A stretch of 64,000 bases of DNA from Miltoncostaea sp036826475 (GTDB taxonomy: Bacteria > Actinomycetota > Thermoleophilia > Miltoncostaeales > Miltoncostaeaceae), in the NCBI GenBank assembly GCA_036826475.1, contig DAISWG010000011.1, positions 10,629 to 74,628 of the forward strand. The letters run 5' to 3'. Under the pieces are notes generated by a model. That model worked only from the letters and a program-made list of their open reading frames with translations, was not told the DNA's origin and searched no databases. Of this stretch, positions 59,407 through 64,000 are shown one piece after another (the first letter of the stretch is position 1; each line of letters opens with the position of its first letter). A program made the translations under genes and the position numbers.

Positions 59407-59714
59407 GACATCTCCATTCGGTTCGGCGAAAAGTCCTCGAATCAGCCGAGCCGAAGCCCACACCGGTATCGCATCAGATTCGCTGTTGTCCGGGTGACAG
59501 TAGCGCCGAGCGCCGGAAGGGGTGGATCGGGGCTGCCGAACGGCCCGTCCACACGCGACCGCCGAGCGGTCACCTCGGCGGGTGACCTCGTCGACGACGC
59601 GCAGGCGCCGCTCGGGTTCGGAAGCCATGACGGTCTGGTACCCGGCCGGCCGGGTCGGGGCTGCGGGTCGGTCCCGGCGGGACCGGCCCGCAGCGCCGCC
59701 GCCGGCCGCTGGGC
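59407..59714. other. 308-bp non-coding stretch between katA and the cold-shock gene
   Basis: It holds the katA terminator hairpin at 59664-59690 and the promoter/leader of the cold-shock gene. The 100 bp nearest the cold-shock start are less GC-rich (CAACAGCGAATCTGATGCG, CTTTTCGCCGAACCGAA) and probably form the 5' untranslated region. A 25-codon GC3-rich stretch near 59629-59560 (minus) looks gene-like but has no support. Confidence 0.5.
59664..59690 (-). terminator. katA terminator hairpin
   Basis: A 12-bp stem with one G-T pair (CGGGTCGGTCCC against GGGACCGGCCCG) and a GGC loop lies 25 bp after the katA stop. Confidence 0.7.
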
Positions 59715-61205
59715 TCAGCCGGCGGCGGCCGTCTCCTGCACCGGGACGCCGATGCCCTCGGCGATCCGGCGGCCGAACTCCTCGTCGCACTGCGTGAAGT
59801 GCCACACCATCCGCACGCGGATGTGGTGGTCGCACTCCGACAGCAGCGTGGTGAGGTTCAGGACCAGGTCCTCGCGCTCCCAGTCGGGCATCGTGCGGTA
59901 GCGCTCCCCGGCCTGGGCGTAGTCGTTCGTGCGCTCCAGCGTCTGGCGGCCCACCGGGCCCTCCACGTACGGGCGGTGCTCCGGCCCCGCCGGCTCCGCC
60001 TCGGGCAGGCCGCCGGTGCTGGACGGCTCGTAGTTGACGTGCGGGTTCTCGCCCGTCCCGTCCACGTGGTACGCCATCGCGCCGTCGCGCTGGTTCGTGT
60101 TGGCCGGCACCTCCGGGCGGTTGACCGGCAGCTGGAGGTAGTTCGGGCCCACGCGGTACCGCTGGGTGTCGGAGTACGAGAACGTGCGCCCCACCAGCAT
60201 CTTGTCGTCGCTGAAGTCGAGGCCGTCCACCAGGACGCCGGTGCCGAACGCGATCTGCTCGTTCTCGGCGAAGTGGTTCTCGACGTTGCGGTCCAGCACC
60301 ATCCGCCCCACCGGCAGCAGCGGGAACCGATCCTCCGGCCAGACCTTGGTGTCGTCGAGCGGGTCGAAGTCGAGCTCCGGGTGGGCGTCGTCGCTCATGA
60401 CCTGCACCCGCAGCTCCCACTCCGGCAGGTCGCCGCGGGCGATCGCCTCGAAGCAGTCCTTCGACGCCGACCCCAGCTCGGTGGCCTGGATCGCGTCGGC
60501 CTGCTCCTGGGTGAGGCTGGCGATGCCGTCCCTCGGCTCCCAGTGGTACTTCACGAGCACGGCGTCGCCCTCGGCGTTCACCATCTTGTAGGTGTTCACG
60601 CCGAAGCCCTGCTGCTGGCGGTAGTTCGCCGGGATGCCGCGCGGGCTGAACAGCCAGGTGAGCATGTGCATGGACTCGGGGGTCATGCTCATGAAGTCGA
60701 AGATCCGGTTCGGCTCCTGCCGGAACGTGACCGGGTCGGGCTTCAGCGCGTGGATCACGTCGGGGAACTTGATCGCGTCGCGGATGAAGAACACCGGCAG
60801 GTTGTTGCCCACCAGGTCCCAGTTGCCGTCCTCGGTGCGGAACTTCACGGCGAAGCCGCGCGGGTCGCGGGCCACCTCCGACGAGTCCCGCCCGCCGATG
60901 ACCGTCGAGAACCGCACCGACACCGGCGTGCGCTTCCCCGCCTCCTGGAAGAGTTTCGCCCGCGTGTACACGGAGGCCGGCTCGTCGCCGATCGTCCCGT
61001 ACGCCTCGAAGAACCCGTGCGCCACGAAGCCGCGCGCGTGCACCACACGCTCGGGGACCCGCTCCCGGTCGAAGTGCGAGATCTTCTCCAGGAACTGGTA
61101 GTTCTCGAGCGTCGCGGGGCCGCGGTCGCCGACGGTGCGCTGGCGCTGGTTGTCGGAGACGGGGTGGCCCTGGCGGGTGGTGAGGTGACGCGGGGCGTCG
61201 CTCAT
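59715..61205 (-). CDS. katA: Catalase (monofunctional haem catalase)
   Basis: A 496-residue small-subunit (clade 3 type) catalase that dismutates hydrogen peroxide. The distal His region VVHARGFVAHGFF, the NADPH/haem region VGNNLPVFFIRDAIKFPD, and the proximal RTFSYSDTQRYRVG with haem-ligand Tyr are intact. ATG overlaps the furA stop (ATGA), so catalase is made from a furA-katA message and should respond to peroxide or iron through that regulator. Confidence 0.96.
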   Translation of the reverse strand: MSDAPRHLTTRQGHPVSDNQRQRTVGDRGPATLENYQFLEKISHFDRERVPERVVHARGFVAHGFFEAYGTIGDEPASVYTRAKLFQEAGKRTPVSVRFSTVIGGRDSSEVARDPRGFAVKFRTEDGNWDLVGNNLPVFFIRDAIKFPDVIHALKPDPVTFRQEPNRIFDFMSMTPESMHMLTWLFSPRGIPANYRQQQGFGVNTYKMVNAEGDAVLVKYHWEPRDGIASLTQEQADAIQATELGSASKDCFEAIARGDLPEWELRVQVMSDDAHPELDFDPLDDTKVWPEDRFPLLPVGRMVLDRNVENHFAENEQIAFGTGVLVDGLDFSDDKMLVGRTFSYSDTQRYRVGPNYLQLPVNRPEVPANTNQRDGAMAYHVDGTGENPHVNYEPSSTGGLPEAEPAGPEHRPYVEGPVGRQTLERTNDYAQAGERYRTMPDWEREDLVLNLTTLLSECDHHIRVRMVWHFTQCDEEFGRRIAEGIGVPVQETAAAG

Positions 61206-61663
61206 GTGGTCCCTTCGGTCGATGTGGTGGTCCGGGAGGCGACCGCGGCGCAGTCGGCGCAGAGGCCCCAGTAGATGACCTCGGCCTCGTCGACGACGAA
61301 GCCCCCGTGCGCGGACGGCTCCAGGCAGGGCGCGTGCCCCGCGGCGCAATCCACGTCGCGCGTCGTGCCGCACGCGCGGCAGATCAGGTGGTGGTGGTTG
61401 TCGCCCACGCGGGTCTCGTAGCGGGCGGGGTGCCCCGCCGGCTCGATCCGCCGCAGCAGGCCGGCGTCGGTGAGCGCGTGCAGCGTGTCGTACACCGCCT
61501 GCGTCGAGACGCTCCCGATGCGGCGCGTCACCTCCGCCCGCACCGCATCCGCGTCCGGGTGCCCCATCCCCACGATGGCGTCGAGCACCGCGATCCGGGG
61601 GGCCGTGGCACGCAGCCCGTGGGACCGGAGCAACTCGACGACATCGCGGAGGGGCTCGGGCAC
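61202..61663 (-). CDS. Fur family peroxide/iron regulator (FurA/PerR type)
   Basis: A 153-residue Fur protein: LRSHGLRATAPRIAVLDAI, recognition helix STQAVYDTLHALTDAGLL, HHHLICRACGTTRDVDC with the first zinc CxxC, and GLCADCAAV with the second. The pairing with catalase and the metal-site pattern favour a PerR/FurA role. GTG 61663 is used because TAGGGT lies 7 bp upstream (leaderless); the longer frame crosses the promoter and operator. Confidence 0.92.
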   Translation of the reverse strand: MPEPLRDVVELLRSHGLRATAPRIAVLDAIVGMGHPDADAVRAEVTRRIGSVSTQAVYDTLHALTDAGLLRRIEPAGHPARYETRVGDNHHHLICRACGTTRDVDCAAGHAPCLEPSAHGGFVVDEAEVIYWGLCADCAAVASRTTTSTEGTT

Positions 61664-61670
61664 GGGCCCG

Positions 61671-61700
61671 ACCCTACACGCTCTCTGGATCGATTCCAGA
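61671..61700 (-). promoter_or_regulatory. furA-katA promoter and palindromic operator
   Basis: On the minus strand a perfect inverted repeat TCTGGA-ATCGA-TCCAGA (61700-61684) lies just upstream of the -10 TAGGGT (61676-61671), overlapping where the -35 would be. It is the obvious autoregulatory Fur/PerR-type site. Confidence 0.65.
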
Positions 61701-61756
61701 AAAGGATGGGTTACGTCATCGTGGGAACGGGGTCGCCGCGTCGGTCCGCCCATGGC

Positions 61757-61841
61757 GTGCAATCGAGACTCCGGGGTCCAATCGGGACGGCGTCCGGCGT
61801 GGTCCACGGGAATGAACGTCGGGGGCGATCGAATGAACATC
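61757..61841. repeat. Cluster of short repeats related to the 45-kb dyads
   Basis: Paired words GTGCAATCGAGAC and GTCCAATCGGGAC (19 bp apart), then GAATGAACGTC and GAATGAACATC (about 21 bp apart). The reverse complement ACGTTCATTC and the word GTCCAATCG both occur in the first dyad at 45120-45153, so the two loci share repeat modules. They lie after lpdA and before the furA promoter. Confidence 0.6.
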
Positions 61842-61910
61842 AGGGTCCACGAGGGTCCGACGAGGGCGCCCGCCCGCCACGATCCGGCGGTCCGTCCGGA
61901 CGGATCCCGT

Positions 61911-63350
61911 TCACCGGTTGGTCCGGCGAGGCTCCTCGGTCTTGGCGGGGCGGCGGTACAGGTCGGTGATCGTCCCCGCCGCCCACTCGGCCGAGAAGGC
62001 GAACGTCTCCGACAGCGTCGGGTGGGGGTGGACGGTCAGGGCCACGTCCTCCGCCACCGATCCCATCTCCAGGGCGTGGACGGCCTCGGAGACGAGCTCG
62101 CCGGCGTTCACGCCCACGATCCCGGCGCCCAGGATCCGCCCCGACCCCGGTTCGGTGATGAGCTTGGTGCGCCCCTCGGGGCGGCCGATGCCGAGGGCCC
62201 GGCCCGACGCCGCCCAGGGGATGGCGGCCACCTCCACCTCCACGCCCCGCTCCGCGGCCTCCGTCTCGGTGAGCCCCATCCACGCCACCTCGGGGTCGGT
62301 GTAGGCGACCGACGGGATCGTGCGGCGGTCCCACACCACGTCCTGGCCGGCGATCACCTCGGCCGCCAGCGCCCCCTGGTGGGTGGCCTTGTGGGCGAGC
62401 ATCGGGTCGCCGGTGACGTCGCCGATCGCGTGGATGTGGTCGACGTTCGTCCGCATCCGGCCGTCGACGGCGATCACGCCCCGCTCGTCCACCCGCACGC
62501 CCGCGGCCTCGGCCCCGATCCGGTCGCCGTTCGCGCGCCGGCCCACCGCCACCAGCACGCGGTCGACGATCCGCCCCGGCGGCGCGTCCCCACCCTCGAA
62601 CGTCACGTGCAGGCCGTCCTTGCGGGCCTTCACCTCCGCCACCTTCGTGCTCAGGTGGATCGCCTCGTAGCGGCCCGCGATGCGCTTCTGGAGCGGCGCC
62701 ACCAGGTCGGGGTCGCACCCCGGGATGAGCCGGTCGAGCATCTCGACCACGGTGATCCGGGAGCCGAGCGCGTCGTAGACCGTCGCCATCTCCAACCCGA
62801 TGATCCCGCCGCCGATGACCAGCAGCCGCTCCGGCACCTCGTCGAGCCGCAGGGCGTCAGTGGAGTCCATGACCCGCGGATCGTCGGGCAGGCCCGGGAT
62901 CGTGGCCGACCGGGAGCCGGCGGCGATGATCGCGTGGGCGAAGGCGATCGTCTCGGTGCCGTCCGCGGTCTCCACCGCCATCTCGTGCGGCGAGGTGAAC
63001 GCCGCGGTGCCGTGCACCACGCGCACCTTGCGGCGCTTCGCCAGCCCGTCGAGACCCTTGGTGAGGGTGGCGACGACGTCGCCGGTCGAGGCCCGCAGCC
63101 GTTCCAGGTCGATCTCGGGGGCGCCGAAGCCGATACCGCGCTCCGCCGCCTCGGCGGCCCCGGTGATGACGGCGGCGGCGTGGAGCAGCGCCTTCGACGG
63201 GATGCAGCCCACGTTGAGGCACACGCCGCCGAGCACGTCGTACCGCTCCACCAGCACCGTCGAGAGCCCCAGGTCGGCGGCACGGAAGGCCGCCGTGTAG
63301 CCGCCGGGGCCGCCGCCCAGGACGACGACGTCGGCGCGCTCGCCGCTCAC
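61911..63350 (-). CDS. lpdA: Dihydrolipoyl dehydrogenase (E3)
   Basis: A 479-residue flavoprotein with the redox-active disulfide GGVCLNVGCIPSKAL, FAD motif VVVLGGGPGGYTAAFRAADLG, NAD motif LLVIGGGIIGLEMATVYDALG and C-terminal HPHPTLSETF with the catalytic His-Glu pair. It reoxidises lipoamide on the E2 encoded just upstream; the GTG start overlaps the E2 stop (GTGA). Confidence 0.96.
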   Translation of the reverse strand: MSGERADVVVLGGGPGGYTAAFRAADLGLSTVLVERYDVLGGVCLNVGCIPSKALLHAAAVITGAAEAAERGIGFGAPEIDLERLRASTGDVVATLTKGLDGLAKRRKVRVVHGTAAFTSPHEMAVETADGTETIAFAHAIIAAGSRSATIPGLPDDPRVMDSTDALRLDEVPERLLVIGGGIIGLEMATVYDALGSRITVVEMLDRLIPGCDPDLVAPLQKRIAGRYEAIHLSTKVAEVKARKDGLHVTFEGGDAPPGRIVDRVLVAVGRRANGDRIGAEAAGVRVDERGVIAVDGRMRTNVDHIHAIGDVTGDPMLAHKATHQGALAAEVIAGQDVVWDRRTIPSVAYTDPEVAWMGLTETEAAERGVEVEVAAIPWAASGRALGIGRPEGRTKLITEPGSGRILGAGIVGVNAGELVSEAVHALEMGSVAEDVALTVHPHPTLSETFAFSAEWAAGTITDLYRRPAKTEEPRRTNR

Positions 63351-64000
63351 AGGAGCATGCGCAGCGGGTCGGCCAGGACGTGCGCCAGGTGGGTGGTGAA
63401 CCGCGCCGCGGCCGCGCCGTCGACCACCCGGTGGTCGTACGACAGCGAGAGGGGCAGCATCAGGCGCGGGGTGAAGGCGCGGCCGTCCCACACGGGCTTC
63501 GTCTCCGACCGCGACACGCCCAGGATCGCCACCTCGGGCGCGTTGATGATCGGCGTGAAGTACGTCCCGCCGATGCCGCCGAGGCTGGAGATGGTGAACG
63601 TGCCGCCCTGCATCGCCTCGCGGGTGAGCGAGCCGTCCCGGGCCTGCTGGGACAGCTGCGTCAGCTCGCGCGCGATGTTGAGCAGGCCCTTGCGGTCGAC
63701 GTCGCGGATCACCGGCACCAGCAGGCCGTCCGGGGTGTCGACCGCGAAGCCGATGTGGAAGTAGCGCTTCAGCACCAGCTCGTCGCCCTGGAGCGAGCTG
63801 TTGAACTCCGGGAACGCGCGGAGCGTCACCGCCGACGCCTTCAGCAGCAGCGACACCATCGTGAGCTTCACGCCCTCGTCGGCGTGCTCGGCGTTGGTGC
63901 TCCTGCGGAACTCCTCCAGCGCGGTGATGTCGGCGTCGTCGTGCTGGGTGACGTGCGGGATCGCGACCCAGTTGCGGTGCAGCGCCGGGCCGGCGATGCG
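63347..64000 (-). CDS. 2-Oxoacid dehydrogenase E2 acyltransferase, start outside window
   Basis: 217 residues of the catalytic domain are visible: LHRNWVAIPHVTQHDDADIT at the visible N-terminal side, GGTFTISSLGGIGG and the active-site SYDHRVVDGA near the C-terminus. The lipoyl and peripheral-subunit-binding domains must lie beyond the window edge. The IPHVTQHDDADIT pattern favours pyruvate dehydrogenase E2 (AceF) over branched-chain or oxoglutarate forms. Confidence 0.93.
   Translation of the reverse strand, partial: RIAGPALHRNWVAIPHVTQHDDADITALEEFRRSTNAEHADEGVKLTMVSLLLKASAVTLRAFPEFNSSLQGDELVLKRYFHIGFAVDTPDGLLVPVIRDVDRKGLLNIARELTQLSQQARDGSLTREAMQGGTFTISSLGGIGGTYFTPIINAPEVAILGVSRSETKPVWDGRAFTPRLMLPLSLSYDHRVVDGAAAARFTTHLAHVLADPLRMLL

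Noticed and set aside
59203..59629. 141-codon extended cold-shock protein starting at ATG 59629
   Set aside because: The extra N-terminus is unlike the family and would run through the ribosome site of the real 67-residue protein.

Overview
The window is very GC-rich DNA (roughly 75% G+C by eye). Almost every codon ends in G or C, and GTG starts, GTGA/ATGA stop-start overlaps and long antisense shadow frames are common. Together with a quinol nitrate reductase operon, LuxR/STAND regulators, several ECF sigma factors, DUF6457, DUF4126, a lone LigD polymerase domain and many apparently leaderless genes, this points to an actinobacterium, plausibly of the deep class Thermoleophilia. That placement is inferred from gene content only. 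No tRNA, rRNA, CRISPR array, transposase or phage gene was seen. A 10-N assembly gap lies at 15692-15701.

Layout. 2-2721: an M20 peptidase (cut by the window edge) coupled to an AbgT transporter. 2731-11804 (minus): narG-narH-narJ-narI-narK-moeA, a complete respiratory nitrate reductase operon with transporter and a molybdenum cofactor gene. Divergent from it are a small DUF6457 protein, a SufR-like HTH regulator and a GGDEF cyclase (12053-13846). 13874-16587: a secreted protein, a gap-broken MFS gene and a small unknown. 16700-19436: exonuclease III, then a P-II/ammonium transporter pair. 19464-24982: a HEAT protein, a large STAND-BTAD activator, an acetoacetate-decarboxylase-like enzyme and DUF4126. 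25024-28160: a repair cluster (LigD polymerase domain, membrane protein, ATL-AlkA fusion, NUDIX). 28162-32932: a PEP-mutase-family enzyme, DHA2 exporter, ECF sigma factor and DUF1254 protein. 33008-38869 (minus): ABC-2 exporter, NDH-2-like oxidoreductase, MMPL and PAP2. 39000-45095: two paralogous LuxR giants flanking a small acidic exported protein. 45120-45375: a dyad repeat array. 45366-51278: APC permease, sigma-70 factor, SthA-like flavoprotein, Cys4 mini-protein and GH15 enzyme. 51286-59406: ferredoxin reductase, BioY, ArsR/AHSA1, ECF/VOC, PPOX, membrane proteins, TfoX, a monooxygenase and a cold-shock protein. 59715-64000 (minus): furA-katA, then lpdA and the end of a 2-oxoacid dehydrogenase E2 gene.

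The most interesting signals are regulatory. (1) Upstream of both the STAND-BTAD regulator and the decarboxylase-like gene are three direct repeats of an RACGG core at exact 11-bp period, with identical linkers and an identical 6-bp distance to a TAGNGT -10, the architecture of a SARP operator. (2) The ABC exporter operon and the PAP2-MMPL-NDH2 operon share a near-identical 27-bp operator, a 26-bp variable spacer and an identical 15-bp box. A LuxR giant is divergent from one of them, suggesting a local envelope regulon. (3) A 17-bp palindrome with a conserved TGC tail occurs three times, in the same orientation, 57-79 bp before the exported acidic protein, the sigma factor and the Cys4/GH15 genes. 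(4) An ECF sigma gene and the adjacent exporter share a promoter-like box. (5) Dyad repeats near 45.1-45.4 kb have relatives at 61.76-61.84 kb.

Protein oddities include an Amt transporter with Glu in place of the first pore histidine, paired with a P-II protein lacking Tyr51; a fused ATL-AlkA alkylation repair protein; a bioY gene whose only well-placed start is ATC; a moeA gene without a usual start codon; and a 12-G tract at the start of the nar-linked regulator.
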